DNA of 64,000 bases from Halanaerobium kushneri (lineage in GTDB: Bacteria > Bacillota > Halanaerobiia > Halanaerobiales > Halanaerobiaceae): assembly GCF_900156285.1 (NCBI RefSeq), contig NZ_FTNC01000011.1:1-64000 (forward strand), read 5' to 3'. Numbering within the stretch: position 1 is the stretch's first letter; each line of letters starts with the position of its first letter. This document shows, in pieces, positions 8,491-17,726 of this stretch. The notes beneath the pieces are model-generated. The model was not told where the DNA came from and did no database searches. It saw only the letters and a list, made by a program, of their open reading frames with translations. Made by a program: the position numbers and the translations under genes.

Positions 8491-8519
8491 ATTCTATCTT
8501 ATATAAAGTCTCTATGCAA
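8491..8519 (-). promoter_or_regulatory. Sigma-A-type promoter for asp23-fakA-degV-recG operon
   Basis: On the minus strand TTGCAT (-35, 8514-8519) and TAGAAT (-10, 8491-8496) are separated by 17 bases. The start of transcription would fall about 20 bases before the asp23 start, with GAGGTG as ribosome-binding site. Confidence 0.6.
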
Positions 8520-8625
8520 GAATAAAATCCATAGAAATAGTTAAATTAATACTCATTTATTATTTATTTCAAGATAAATTTATACTTTCCTGCATATATA
8601 GATTTATATTTTTTAGAATTGTAAC

Positions 8626-8655
8626 TTGCTAAAGGATGTTTATCTATGTTAAAAT
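8626..8655 (+). promoter_or_regulatory. Possible promoter for rpmB
   Basis: TTGCTA (8626-8631) and TAAAAT (8650-8655) lie 18 bases apart, with a TGT extended -10 just before the -10 box. This would give a leader of about 115 bases before rpmB. The boxes are imperfect, and a TATAAT at 8655-8660 overlaps, so the exact start is uncertain. Confidence 0.4.
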
Positions 8656-8660
8656 ATAAT

Positions 8661-8760
8661 CTGAGATAAATTTTATCAGAAAGCGCTCATAAACTTAATT
8701 ATTAAATTTTTAAAATCTATGGAGCGCCGCCCTTTTGGGTAAGTGCTGAAGTGAATAAAT
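8661..8760 (+). promoter_or_regulatory. Structured 5' leader of rpmB
   Basis: The leader can form three nested or consecutive stems: an AT-rich hairpin at 8661-8679 (GATAAA with TTTATC), a longer stem closed by GCGCTC (8683-8688) and GAGCGC (8722-8727), and a tight CCC-TTTT-GGG hairpin at about 8730-8739. The ribosome-binding site AAGGAGGTG follows at 8762. I do not recognise a known riboswitch class. Autoregulation by L28 is possible but is only an inference. Confidence 0.35.
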
Positions 8761-8777
8761 TAAGGAGGTGTTTTTCT

Positions 8778-9008
8778 ATGTCTAGAGTCTGCGAAATTTG
8801 TGGTAAAGGTGGAAATAAAGCCAATAGCATACAGCGACGTGGTAAAGCTAAGAAAAAAGGTGGAGTTGGTCGTAACATTACAAGTTCTACAAAAAGAACT
8901 CAGCGTCCAAATCTAAAAAAAGTTAAAGCAATTGTTGATGGTTCACCAAAAAGAATAAAAGTATGTACTCAGTGTCTTAAATCCGGTAAGGTTGAAAGAG
9001 CTTACTAA
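8778..9008 (+). CDS. rpmB: 50S ribosomal protein L28
   Basis: L28 is a small component of the large ribosomal subunit. The 76-residue basic protein starts MSRVCEICGKGG and carries two CxxC pairs (CEIC near the start and CTQC near the end), the zinc-ribbon form of L28. The family motif NRRGKAKKKGGVGRN-like segment follows (here SIQRRGKAKKK). The ATG at 8778 is chosen because AAGGAGGTG sits 7-8 bases upstream; an in-frame ATG at 8751 has no ribosome-binding site. As in Bacillus, rpmB is divergent from the asp23 operon. Confidence 0.96.
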   Translation: MSRVCEICGKGGNKANSIQRRGKAKKKGGVGRNITSSTKRTQRPNLKKVKAIVDGSPKRIKVCTQCLKSGKVERAY

Positions 9009-9027
9009 TTAAGATTTAAATTAGGAA

Positions 9028-9060
9028 GGGAGCAGCGATTTTAAAATTGCTGCTCCCTTT
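9028..9060. terminator. Hairpin between convergent rpmB and malic enzyme genes
   Basis: GGGAGCAGC (9028-9036) pairs with GCTGCTCCC (9049-9057) around an AT-rich 12-base centre that is itself partly self-complementary. It sits 20 bases after rpmB and 11 bases after the malic enzyme stop on the other strand, so it may end both transcripts. The T-run is short on both sides. Confidence 0.65.
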
Positions 9061-9067
9061 AGTACAT

Positions 9068-10300
9068 TTAGCTAGTTTTTTTCTCCAGCTTATTTTCGAT
9101 TTTTTGTTTTAATTCCTGCTCACTTAATTCTATCCGGGCCAGGTTATTTTTAATTGCATTTTTAGCAACTGCAAAAGCAACTGCTGGAACCACTCTCTGA
9201 TCAAAGGGATCTGGAATAATATATTCAGCCGAAAGATCATCAGCAACCAGTTCAGCTATAGCTTCCGCAGCAGCAATTTTCATCCCTTCACTGATCTCAG
9301 AAGCCCTGACATCGAGGGTGCCCCTAAAAACCCCGGGAAAAGCCAGCACATTATTAATCTGATTTGGATAATCTGATCTCCCTGTTGCAATTACTGCAGC
9401 ACCTGCATTTAAAGCAGATTCTGGATCAATTTCAGGAGTCGGATTTGCCATCGCAAAAATTAAAGGATCATCAGCCATTTCCTCTACCATTTCTGCCTTT
9501 AAAATATTACCTACAGACAATCCAATAAATAAATCAGCATCTTTAACCGCTTCCCTCAAACCTCCATTTAAATTATCTGGATTTGTCCTTTTTATTAAAT
9601 CCTGTCTTAAAGAATCATACTGGTCCAGATTGGATGAATTTAAAATCCCAATTTTATCGTTGATTATCAAATTCTGAGCTCCTGCATCCAAAAGCAGTTT
9701 TGATACTGCTGTTGCGGCTGCTCCAGCTCCATTAACAACTATTTTTATCTGATCAATGCTTTTATTTACAAGTTTTAAAGCATTGATTACTGCTGCTAAA
9801 ACAACAATTGCCGTTCCATGCTGATCATCATGAAAAATAGCCATCTCTGTTTCTTCTTTCAGCCTGGCCTCAATTTCAAAACATCTTGGAGCAGAAATGT
9901 CTTCTAAATTTATACCTGCAAAAGTGGGTTCCAGTAATTTAACAAAATCTACTATTTGGTCAACTTGCTTTGTGCCCACACACAAAGGAAAAGCATCTAC
10001 ATTGGCAAATTCCTTAAATAAGACTGCTTTCCCCTCCATAACAGGAAGAGCAGCTTTTGGGCCAATATCCCCCAGACCTAAAACTGCTGTACCAGAGGAG
10101 ACTACAGCAACCTGATTCCCGTAAGCTGTATATTGATAGAGCTTTTCTGGATCTTGATTAATTTTCCGACAGGGCTCTGCTACTCCCGGCGAATAAGCAA
10201 GGCTCAATTCCTCCCTGCTGCGTACCCTGACCTTTGACTTAACTGCAATCTTTCCCTGATGATCACTATGTAATTTTAATGCTTTTTGATAAATATCCAT
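9068..10300 (-). CDS. NAD(P)-dependent malic enzyme
   Basis: Malic enzyme oxidatively decarboxylates malate to pyruvate, making NAD(P)H and CO2 in the cytosol. The 410-residue protein is the short bacterial type without a phosphotransacetylase domain. The N-terminal part has the Tyr-containing [12 protein letters not shown] motif, and [10 protein letters not shown] and the metal-binding [11 protein letters not shown] segment (about residue 155) follow. The NAD(P)-binding GAGAAATA motif is near residue 190. ATG at 10300 is chosen because GGAGGT precedes it; an ATG four codons upstream would put that site inside the gene. It is the last gene of the priA-to-malic-enzyme run. The cofactor preference is not decided. 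Confidence 0.93.
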   Translation of the reverse strand: MDIYQKALKLHSDHQGKIAVKSKVRVRSREELSLAYSPGVAEPCRKINQDPEKLYQYTAYGNQVAVVSSGTAVLGLGDIGPKAALPVMEGKAVLFKEFANVDAFPLCVGTKQVDQIVDFVKLLEPTFAGINLEDISAPRCFEIEARLKEETEMAIFHDDQHGTAIVVLAAVINALKLVNKSIDQIKIVVNGAGAAATAVSKLLLDAGAQNLIINDKIGILNSSNLDQYDSLRQDLIKRTNPDNLNGGLREAVKDADLFIGLSVGNILKAEMVEEMADDPLIFAMANPTPEIDPESALNAGAAVIATGRSDYPNQINNVLAFPGVFRGTLDVRASEISEGMKIAAAEAIAELVADDLSAEYIIPDPFDQRVVPAVAFAVAKNAIKNNLARIELSEQELKQKIENKLEKKTS

Positions 10301-10326
10301 TATTACCTCCATTTACTCTCTGCTAT

Positions 10327-10989
10327 CTACTCTAATTTTTCTAATACATAAATCAACAAGCCACTTTTTAGTTCAATTAGTGCTCTTTCATCCTCAATTA
10401 AATTACTAATCCCCCGGCTTTGCGAACGGAAAATATCCTGATTTTCTAAACTATATTTACAGCCCTTAATAGTCAGACCACAAACTGTTTTACTTTGAGG
10501 AAGCAGAGAAAGACGATAACCTTTTTTTGATAAAAACTCTTTTTTTTCATTCTGACCAATTAAAGCAATTTCAAGATTCAATGAAATCATCTCTGCTCGC
10601 AAATTCAATTCATAAATATATTCTAAAAGATTTAAATTTGCCAGCTGCTGATCTATTCTACCGCCCAGAGCTGCAGTTAAATATAATTCTTCAAATCCAT
10701 TTTTTTGACAGTAATCAACTGCAATTTCCCCATCTGTCTGATCTTTTTCAACCGGATATTTTATTATATTGACATTATGCTGGTTAAAATATACTTTGTT
10801 TTGCTCAGTTAATGAATCCAGATCGCCGATAATTAAATCCGGTATTAGCTTTAAACCTCTTAGTTTATTAGCACCACCATCAACAGCAATAATACAATCT
10901 ATCTCTTTTTTTGAGATAAGCCGTTTTAAATCTGATTTCTTAAAATTTAGCTCACCATTAAGCACTAAAAGAGCCCTTTTTTTAGACAT
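10327..10989 (-). CDS. thiN: Thiamine pyrophosphokinase
   Basis: ThiN transfers pyrophosphate from ATP to thiamine, giving thiamine pyrophosphate directly for use by salvage. The 220-residue protein shows the family motifs IAVDGGANKL (about residue 38), PDLIIGDLDSL and the KDQTDGEIAVDY segment, followed by a C-terminal beta-sandwich thiamine-binding domain with SLLPQSKTVCGLTIKGCKY. ATG at 10989 overlaps the last codons of rpe by 8 bases and has GAGGAG about 11 bases upstream. rsgA-rpe-thiN is the conserved Firmicute order. Confidence 0.93.
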   Translation of the reverse strand: MSKKRALLVLNGELNFKKSDLKRLISKKEIDCIIAVDGGANKLRGLKLIPDLIIGDLDSLTEQNKVYFNQHNVNIIKYPVEKDQTDGEIAVDYCQKNGFEELYLTAALGGRIDQQLANLNLLEYIYELNLRAEMISLNLEIALIGQNEKKEFLSKKGYRLSLLPQSKTVCGLTIKGCKYSLENQDIFRSQSRGISNLIEDERALIELKSGLLIYVLEKLE

Positions 10990-11638
10990 CAGACGCAATA
11001 CTCCTCATTTCCAACAGTGCCCGGGCTGGATCAGCTGCACCAAAAATTGCAGAACCAGCAACTATTATATCGGCACCAGCATTTACAACTTCTTTTAAAT
11101 TATGTGTTTTTATCCCACCATCAACCTCTATCTGACAGCTGTAATTATTTCTTTCAATCATTCTCTTCAAACTAGCAATTTTTGCTGTCATCTGAGGAAT
11201 ATATGATTGCCCTCCAAAACCAGGATTAACTGACATAATTAAAACCTGATCAAGTTCGGGAAGAATATATTCTAAATTCTCTAATGGTGTGGCAGGATTT
11301 AGAGAAACACCAGCTTTTATTCCCTGTTCTTTTATCAGCTGAATTACTCGATGAATATGGTCTGTTGCTTCCAGATGGACTGTTAAAATATCAGAACCTG
11401 CTTCTGCAAATTCTTTAATGTATCTTTCGGGATTGCTAATCATTAAATGAGTATCAAAAGGAAGCTGACTGTGCTTTCTTATAGAACTAATTAAACCGGG
11501 GCCAAAAGTAATGTTGGGCACATAATGACCATCCATTACATCTAAATGTAAATAATCAGCATCTTTAACCAGCTGAATTTGATCTTTTAACTGACTAAAA
11601 TCAGATGCCAGCAGTGAAGGTGCAAATTCTGTTTTCAT
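10982..11638 (-). CDS. rpe: Ribulose-phosphate 3-epimerase
   Basis: Rpe interconverts ribulose 5-phosphate and xylulose 5-phosphate in the pentose phosphate pathway. The 218-residue TIM barrel shows the N-terminal APSLLASDF motif, metal ligands in HLDVMDGHYVPN and FDTHLMI, SVNPGFGGQ (about residue 140) and EVDGGI, all diagnostic. Its ATG overlaps the rsgA stop in TAATG, so the two are translationally coupled. Confidence 0.97.
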   Translation of the reverse strand: MKTEFAPSLLASDFSQLKDQIQLVKDADYLHLDVMDGHYVPNITFGPGLISSIRKHSQLPFDTHLMISNPERYIKEFAEAGSDILTVHLEATDHIHRVIQLIKEQGIKAGVSLNPATPLENLEYILPELDQVLIMSVNPGFGGQSYIPQMTAKIASLKRMIERNNYSCQIEVDGGIKTHNLKEVVNAGADIIVAGSAIFGAADPARALLEMRSIASDV

Positions 11639-12498
11639 TAGTATTTTCTCTCCTTTTCTTTTAATTCATTATATAATTGTTGATAACTCTGATACCTGCG
11701 GGCAGATATTTCACCAGCTTCTACTTTTTGCTGAACCACACATTGAGGTTCATGGAGATGAGTACAGCGATTAAATTTACATTGATTATTATATTCTGCA
11801 ATCTCCGGAAAATACCAGGATAAATTATCTGGCTCAATTTCTAAGTTTAGTTTTGACATTGAAGAAAAGCCTGGAGTATCTGCTACCCACCCCTTGTTTG
11901 GTAAAGATAATAATTCCACCATTCTTGTGGTGTGAACTCCTTTTTTTAGTTTTTTACTTACAGCAGCTGTTTTTAAATCAGCATCCTCTATAACTTTATT
12001 TAAAAATGAAGATTTACCTGCTCCTGATGGACCAGTTAAAACATTGATTTTGTTATTTAATTTTTTAAATAATCGATCTAGATTTTTATTTTCTTTAACA
12101 CTGATAAAATGAAGCTCATAGCCTGCATCCTGATATTCTCTAAACTTTTCTTTAAAACTGACTGCAGCCTGGTCAATCTTATTAATTACTATCAAAGGTT
12201 CAAATCCAGAACTTTCTACAAGTAACAAAAATCTATCCAGTAATGCAGGCTTAAAATCGGGATTTTTAAGAGAATGCATGATCACAACCTGATCTACATT
12301 TGCTACCTTTGGCCTTTTAAGTAAGTTTTTCCTGGAATAAAAGTCTTCCAGAATTTTATTTTTTTTATCTATTTCTACATAATCTCCAGGATAAATTTTT
12401 TCTCGTATTTTACCTCTTATTCTACACTGATAAATATTCTTTTCCTGATCAGCTACGAAGAAAAACCCCCCTATGGATTTAATTAAAATCCCTTTCAT
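11638..12498 (-). CDS. rsgA: Ribosome small-subunit-dependent GTPase RsgA
   Basis: RsgA is a late 30S maturation checkpoint GTPase. It shows the circularly permuted G-domain order: an N-terminal OB-fold, then G4 VINKID (about residue 107), then the P-loop GPSGAGKSSF (about 155) and G3 DTPGF (about 204). A zinc-binding knuckle of Cys and His residues (CKFNRCTHLHEPQC) is at the C-terminus. The 286-residue length is normal. The upstream prkC stop lies within its GGAGGCTGA ribosome-binding region. Neighbours PrkC and PrpC regulate such factors in Bacillus. Confidence 0.96.
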   Translation of the reverse strand: MKGILIKSIGGFFFVADQEKNIYQCRIRGKIREKIYPGDYVEIDKKNKILEDFYSRKNLLKRPKVANVDQVVIMHSLKNPDFKPALLDRFLLLVESSGFEPLIVINKIDQAAVSFKEKFREYQDAGYELHFISVKENKNLDRLFKKLNNKINVLTGPSGAGKSSFLNKVIEDADLKTAAVSKKLKKGVHTTRMVELLSLPNKGWVADTPGFSSMSKLNLEIEPDNLSWYFPEIAEYNNQCKFNRCTHLHEPQCVVQQKVEAGEISARRYQSYQQLYNELKEKERKY

Positions 12499-12506
12499 CT
12501 AAATTA

Positions 12507-14555
12507 TCAGCCTCCAAAGCTTTCTGACTTAATTAACTGATCATCAAAGTAAACTTTTATCTCTGTTTTTCCCTGACTTCTAATGTCTCTTACTATGTTA
12601 TCTCCAGGTTCATGAATAGCCTGATAAACCTGATCTCGCCCATTATCATCTTCAACTACAATTCGTACCTCTCTGCTTTCAGAACCTGTCACATTTACAG
12701 AAATTCTATTTAGAGTATAATTCTCGGTCACATTAGTCGCTCCACCTCTACTAACAACAAAATCAACAGCAATCCCCCTGGGAAGATATTCGCCGGCTTT
12801 TACACTCTGTGAGATTACCTGTCCATCTGCAAAACGCTCTGAAGTTTCCACACTAACCTGACCAATATTTAAACCTTTTTCTTTGATTAAATCAAAGGCT
12901 TCTGCCTGGGTTAAACCAGTCAAATCAGGCATACGAACAGATATATCTCGCTCTCCTCGGCTTACAAAAAGAGTGATTTCGCTTCCTTTTTCTACTTCAG
13001 CTCCGGCTGCTGGAATTTGATTGATAACTGTACCAGGTTCTTCTGATAACCTAAATATATACTGGATGTCTCCACTTTTTAAAGAAAGATTATCTAACTC
13101 AATTAAGGCCTCACGTAATGAATTACCGATAAATTCAGGTATTTCGATCAACTGGGGGCCTTTACTAACAGTAATATTTAAAGGACGACTCTGCTTAACC
13201 CTTTCTCCTGCAGCAGGCTGCTGACTAACAATATGTTCAGCCTCAATTTCTTCACTAAAAACCCTTTCTTCATTTTCAACCAGGTTAAGGCCTACTTCTG
13301 AAGCAAGTTTTCTGGCCTCAGTTAGGCTTTTACCCTCTATCTCTGGCACCTGAACAACCGGCACATTTGTATATTGATTGAAAAAGAAAACAACTCCACC
13401 CAGTGATATCAATAAAAATAATATAACCGCTCCTGTAATAAAAAGAGGTTTTTTATATTTTTCCTGATCACTATTATCTTCAGATCTGTCTTTCTTTGAA
13501 CCATTTTTCTTTTTAATTCTCGAATGTTTTTCATCCTGTTTGAGATCATTTTTATCTTTTAACCCTTTTTTATTTTTAACTGCTTCTTTATTTTCTTTGT
13601 TTTCATCGTTAGTTTTACTAACTTCTGCATTATTTTTGCTAGAATTATTTAAAAAATCAAAATCTGATTTTTTCATAACCCTTGTTTCATCAGCATTAAA
13701 ATCAGCTTTTTTTTCTGAATTTACAATATTAGATTTTAGATTTTTTAAGCAGTAGGTAATCTGCTGTCGCATTTCGTAAGCATCCTGAAAGCGATCTGCC
13801 GGATCTTTTGCTATTGCTTTCATAATCAGGTCATTAACCTCTTCTGGTATATCCTTATTAATTTTTGCAGCTTCAACCGGCTGCTGTTGTATATGTTTTA
13901 AAGCAACAGAGATTGGACTCTCTCCATGAAAAGGAAGTTCTCCAGTTGTCATTTCATATAAAACCACACCCAGTGAATAGATATCAGAATAGGCTTTAAT
14001 CTCTCCTCCTTTTGCCTGCTCAGGAGAAAAATAATGAGCACTTCCGACAACAGTTTCTGTAACCCTGACAGTTGAATTACTAACAGCTCTTGCAATTCCA
14101 AAGTCAGTAACCTTAACCTCATGGTCGTCATTTAAAATTATATTATGAGGCTTAATATCACAGTGTACAATCTGATTACCATGGGCAACAGAAAGCGCAG
14201 CAGCAATCTGTCTTGCTATCTCTAAAGATTCAGCAATAGATAGTTTTTTTCTTTCTTTTATTATATCTTTCAATGTTTTGCCTTCAACTATTTCCATTAC
14301 AAGATAAATTCTTTCCTCATCAACAACAATATCATAAATACTCACCACATTAGGATGAGATAATCTGGCTACAGCTCTCGCTTCCTGTCTGAATTTATCA
14401 ATAAATTCATCATCGGACTTATATTCCGGACGCAGCATTTTAATTGCCACTCGTCTTTCTAAAAGCGTATCACGAGCGGAGTAAACAATCGCCATTCCTC
14501 CACGTCCTATTTCCTTTATTATCTTATAACGGTTATTTAAAATCTTACCCTGCAT
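12507..14555 (-). CDS. prkC: PASTA-domain Ser/Thr protein kinase
   Basis: This is a membrane-anchored Hanks-type kinase that senses peptidoglycan fragments and regulates wall growth. The 682-residue protein has a cytoplasmic kinase domain (about 10-265) with GRGGMAIVY, the ATP lysine in VAIKML, the catalytic HCDIKPHN loop and DFGIAR. A charged Lys/Asp/Asn-rich juxtamembrane linker (about 270-370) and one membrane helix (about 375-393) follow. Three extracellular PASTA repeats (about 403-470, 471-540, 545-612) precede a non-PASTA C-terminal tail of about 70 residues. The linker is long and low-complexity. It follows prpC with a 33-base gap. Confidence 0.96.
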   Translation of the reverse strand: MQGKILNNRYKIIKEIGRGGMAIVYSARDTLLERRVAIKMLRPEYKSDDEFIDKFRQEARAVARLSHPNVVSIYDIVVDEERIYLVMEIVEGKTLKDIIKERKKLSIAESLEIARQIAAALSVAHGNQIVHCDIKPHNIILNDDHEVKVTDFGIARAVSNSTVRVTETVVGSAHYFSPEQAKGGEIKAYSDIYSLGVVLYEMTTGELPFHGESPISVALKHIQQQPVEAAKINKDIPEEVNDLIMKAIAKDPADRFQDAYEMRQQITYCLKNLKSNIVNSEKKADFNADETRVMKKSDFDFLNNSSKNNAEVSKTNDENKENKEAVKNKKGLKDKNDLKQDEKHSRIKKKNGSKKDRSEDNSDQEKYKKPLFITGAVILFLLISLGGVVFFFNQYTNVPVVQVPEIEGKSLTEARKLASEVGLNLVENEERVFSEEIEAEHIVSQQPAAGERVKQSRPLNITVSKGPQLIEIPEFIGNSLREALIELDNLSLKSGDIQYIFRLSEEPGTVINQIPAAGAEVEKGSEITLFVSRGERDISVRMPDLTGLTQAEAFDLIKEKGLNIGQVSVETSERFADGQVISQSVKAGEYLPRGIAVDFVVSRGGATNVTENYTLNRISVNVTGSESREVRIVVEDDNGRDQVYQAIHEPGDNIVRDIRSQGKTEIKVYFDDQLIKSESFGG

Positions 14556-14588
14556 AAATTCACCTCAATTATCATCAAACAATAATTA

Positions 14589-15302
14589 TTATTCATTAAA
14601 ACCAGCAACTATTAAAGTTATATTATCAAGACCACCACTGCTCAGTGCTTGCTGAAGAAGCTCATCTGCCACTTTTTCTACATTAGTATGTTTATTAAAA
14701 ACTGTTTTAATTTCTTCTTCTCTGATCATATCTGTTAAACCATCAGTGCAAATTAATATATACTCATCGCCAGAAATATCAAGCTGCCCTTTATCTAAAT
14801 CCAGTTCAGATTCTAATCCTAAAGCCTGAGTAACTATATTTTTTTTAGGATGATTAAAAGCTTCTTCTTTAGTGATTTTGCCTTTCCTTAATAAATCAGC
14901 AACAAGCGAATGATCCTCAGAAATTTTCTTTAAGGTTTTATTACTTTTATTATAAAGATAAATGCGGCTGTCACCTAAATTAACATAATAAAGCCTCTGG
15001 TTACAAACAATTACAGCAGCAAATGTAGTTCCCATCCCCTGATAATCAATTTTTTGCTTACTTTTTTTAATAATAGCCTGATTTATTTCAAAGGTCAAAT
15101 CGCTCAGACTTGCCAGTGGATTTGAAAGTTCAAAGTTAAAATCTGCTGCAAAATCCACTGCAGTCTGACTTGCCACTTCTCCAGCAGCATGTCCCCCCAT
15201 GCCATCAGCAACCATAAAAAAATCAATATCACTATTTATAAAATAATTATCTTCATTTGCGCTGCGTTTTTTCCCTTTATCAGTTAAAGCTTTAAACCGC
15301 AT
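14589..15302 (-). CDS. prpC: PP2C-family Ser/Thr protein phosphatase
   Basis: This metal-dependent phosphatase opposes PrkC by removing phosphate from Ser and Thr residues. The 237 residues hold the whole PP2C domain: NEDNYF near residue 16, VADGMGGHAAGE near residue 32, the GMGTTFAA segment, LGDSRIY, EDHSLV and ICTDGLTDM. The acidic residues that coordinate Mn or Mg are present. It immediately precedes prkC, the standard gene pair in Firmicutes, and follows rlmN by 17 bases. ATG has AAGGAGG upstream. Confidence 0.96.
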   Translation of the reverse strand: MRFKALTDKGKKRSANEDNYFINSDIDFFMVADGMGGHAAGEVASQTAVDFAADFNFELSNPLASLSDLTFEINQAIIKKSKQKIDYQGMGTTFAAVIVCNQRLYYVNLGDSRIYLYNKSNKTLKKISEDHSLVADLLRKGKITKEEAFNHPKKNIVTQALGLESELDLDKGQLDISGDEYILICTDGLTDMIREEEIKTVFNKHTNVEKVADELLQQALSSGGLDNITLIVAGFNE

Positions 15303-15319
15303 TTTTTTCCTCCTTAAAA

Positions 15320-16369
15320 TTATAAGCTATTTTCTTTTCTTTTAAGCTGACCGCAGGCTGCATCAATCTGAGTTCCCATTTCTCTTCTTAGAGTAACCTG
15401 AATACCATTATTAGCCAGAGTTTCATAAAATCTATCTATTACTTTCTGTACAGGTCTTTCAATACCCAGCTCTGGCACTGGATTCGCAGGAATCAAATTT
15501 ACATGACAGTTTATTCCTCTGAGTAATTCGGCCAGCTGAACAGAAAGCTCAGGACTATCATTAACACTGTCCATTAATACATATTCAAAAGTAACTCTTC
15601 TTCCTGTTTTTTCTATATACTCCAGAACTGCTGTCAATAACTGATTTATATTATATTTTTTATTGATCGGCATTATTTTATTACGAAGACGATCATTTGG
15701 GGCATGCAGAGAAACTGCAAGACCAATTTGATCGTTAACCCGGGCCAGCTTTTTTATTTCAGGCACCAGTCCGGCTGTCGAAATAGTCATTTTTCGCATC
15801 CCGATATTCAGTCCGTTATCAGCATTTAAAATTTCTACCGCTTTCATTAAATTATCAAAATTTGCCAGTGGCTCACCCATTCCCATAAATACAATATTGC
15901 TCAATCTTGGCTCAGCAAAATTTTGACCGCTTATATCCTTCTGTACTTTAATAACCTGATCAACTATCTCTCCAGTGCTTAAATTTCTCTTTAAACCATC
16001 AATTCCTGTGGCACAAAAAGAACATCCCAGGCCACAGCCAACCTGAGTCGAAATACAGGCACTGTGACGACCTGATTCTGGAAAAGGAAGATAAACCCCC
16101 TCAATATTTTGATCATCTTTTAACTGCCATAGATATTTAACTGTGCCGTCAACTGCTACACTTCTTTTGATTTCTTCAATATCTGTTAAAATGTAATTTT
16201 CATCAAGAAATTTACGCATTTTTTTTGGGATATTTTTCATTTCCTCAGTACTGGAAACTCCATTTTTATAAAGCCAGTTAAAAACCTGTTCGCCCCTATA
16301 TGAGGGAAAACCTGCATTTTTTAATTCATCTATTAGTTCACTTCTATTTAACTCTTTTAAATCCTTCAT
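15320..16369 (-). CDS. rlmN: Dual-specificity RNA methyltransferase RlmN
   Basis: RlmN is a radical-SAM enzyme that methylates C2 of A2503 in 23S rRNA and A37 of some tRNAs. About 349 residues. The radical-SAM cluster motif CGLGCSFCATG is near residue 110, MGMGEPLANFDN follows, and the conserved C-terminal LRREMGTQIDAACGQL contains the methyl-carrying cysteine. ATG at 16369 is chosen; a GTG five codons upstream (16384) overlaps rsmB and lies on top of the GGAG sequence, so it is less likely but possible. Confidence 0.95.
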   Translation of the reverse strand: MKDLKELNRSELIDELKNAGFPSYRGEQVFNWLYKNGVSSTEEMKNIPKKMRKFLDENYILTDIEEIKRSVAVDGTVKYLWQLKDDQNIEGVYLPFPESGRHSACISTQVGCGLGCSFCATGIDGLKRNLSTGEIVDQVIKVQKDISGQNFAEPRLSNIVFMGMGEPLANFDNLMKAVEILNADNGLNIGMRKMTISTAGLVPEIKKLARVNDQIGLAVSLHAPNDRLRNKIMPINKKYNINQLLTAVLEYIEKTGRRVTFEYVLMDSVNDSPELSVQLAELLRGINCHVNLIPANPVPELGIERPVQKVIDRFYETLANNGIQVTLRREMGTQIDAACGQLKRKENSL

Positions 16370-16376
16370 CTTAAAT

Positions 16377-17726
16377 TTAATCACTCTCCACTTTTTTTAA
16401 TAATGCAAAAAAGAAACCTTCCGAATCTACCTCTCCGGGTAAAAGTTCCAAATATTTATTTTTATTCTCTATTGTAAGACTGCTGATTTCATTTAATTTT
16501 ATATTCAAATCCATCAGTTTAAAATCACTATTTTCCTGCAGAATTCTTTCAATTAAATCTTGATTTTCTTCCCGCGTTAGAGTACAGGTAGAATATAATA
16601 ACTGCCCATTTTTTTTAAGTTTAGATAAATTATTATTAAGAATCCTGTATTGAAGATCTGCCATTTTTCTAATAACTGAGCGATCCTTTTCCCATTTAAT
16701 TTCAGGCTTTGAAGAAATAAGACCAAGTCCTGAACAAGGAAGATCTGCAAGAATTCTATCATATTTTTTATCATCTTCATATTTAGCAGCATCAGCAATT
16801 TTTAAGTTAACATTCGTTACTCCCAGTCTACTTAAATTATCACTTACCAAATTAAGACGATGTTGACTGATATCTAAAGCAGTAATTTCACCGGTATTAT
16901 TCATAATTTCAGCTAAATGAGTTGTTTTGCCACCTGGAGCAGCAGCAAGATCCAGAACCTGCATCCCCTCTTTTACATCCAGCAGTAAAGAGGCAAGTCC
17001 AGCAGATGTTCCCTGAATATACGCCCCACCTTTTTTAAATACTTGAGTCGCTGCAGGATTATTTATTTTTTTTAACCTAAAAAAAGAATCTAAAAAAGTT
17101 TTTTCGTATTCAATACCGTCAGCTTTCAAAAGCTGAAAAAATTCCTTTTCAGTCATTTTCAACGAATTATGACGGTAAGTTACCTCAGAACGTTTATTGC
17201 CAGCATTTAATATTGTTTCTGCACTTTCAAACCCATACTGTTGAACAAATTTATTAACCATCCAGATAGGATATGAATACTTAACTGATAAATATTTTTC
17301 GGGATTTTTAGCTTTAGCTGGAAGTGCCAATTTATCATGCTGACGGTTAATGTTTCTTAAAACTCCATTAGTAAAGGATACAGCTCCTTTTTTAGAGTTT
17401 GGAAGAATAGTCTTGACAGCCTCCACACTCTCATAAATAGCAGCTCTTGCAGGAACTTTATCAAGAAAAAAGAGCTGATAAACACCAATTCTCAGCCCCA
17501 TCAATACTTCTTTATCCATTTTAACCAGCGGGGTTTTTGAATAATTGTCAATTATAAAATCTAAATATAGTTTATTTCTAATTACCCCATAAAAAATTTC
17601 TGTAAAAAGACTTTTATCCCGCTGATCTTTTATTTTTTTCAATTCGGAATTCAGCAGCAAATTAGAATAACTGCCCTCTTCAACTCTAAGTAATGATTGT
17701 AAAATTTTCAATCTTAAATTTGACAA
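16377..17726 (-). CDS. rsmB: 16S rRNA (cytosine967-C5)-methyltransferase RsmB
   Basis: RsmB methylates C967 of 16S rRNA. The 449-residue protein has an N-terminal NusB-like RNA-binding domain (about 1-140), then a SAM-dependent methyltransferase domain. The latter has DLAAAPGGKTTHLAE (about residue 253), the DLPCSGLG motif with its active-site Cys (about 328) and the second Cys in YSTCTLTREEN (about 385). It abuts the metallopeptidase gene upstream without overlap and its end overlaps the rlmN ribosome-binding region, so the genes are surely co-transcribed. Confidence 0.96.
   Translation of the reverse strand: MSNLRLKILQSLLRVEEGSYSNLLLNSELKKIKDQRDKSLFTEIFYGVIRNKLYLDFIIDNYSKTPLVKMDKEVLMGLRIGVYQLFFLDKVPARAAIYESVEAVKTILPNSKKGAVSFTNGVLRNINRQHDKLALPAKAKNPEKYLSVKYSYPIWMVNKFVQQYGFESAETILNAGNKRSEVTYRHNSLKMTEKEFFQLLKADGIEYEKTFLDSFFRLKKINNPAATQVFKKGGAYIQGTSAGLASLLLDVKEGMQVLDLAAAPGGKTTHLAEIMNNTGEITALDISQHRLNLVSDNLSRLGVTNVNLKIADAAKYEDDKKYDRILADLPCSGLGLISSKPEIKWEKDRSVIRKMADLQYRILNNNLSKLKKNGQLLYSTCTLTREENQDLIERILQENSDFKLMDLNIKLNEISSLTIENKNKYLELLPGEVDSEGFFFALLKKVESD

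Noticed and set aside
8661-8760. Known riboswitch in the rpmB leader
   Set aside because: I compared it mentally with common purine, SAM, TPP, FMN, fluoride, ZTP and THF motifs and found no convincing match, so it is reported only as a structured leader.
13540-13755. Plus-strand Ser/Phe/Leu-rich open frame opposite prkC
   Set aside because: It is the antisense shadow of the Lys/Asp/Asn-rich linker of PrkC and lacks a ribosome-binding site.
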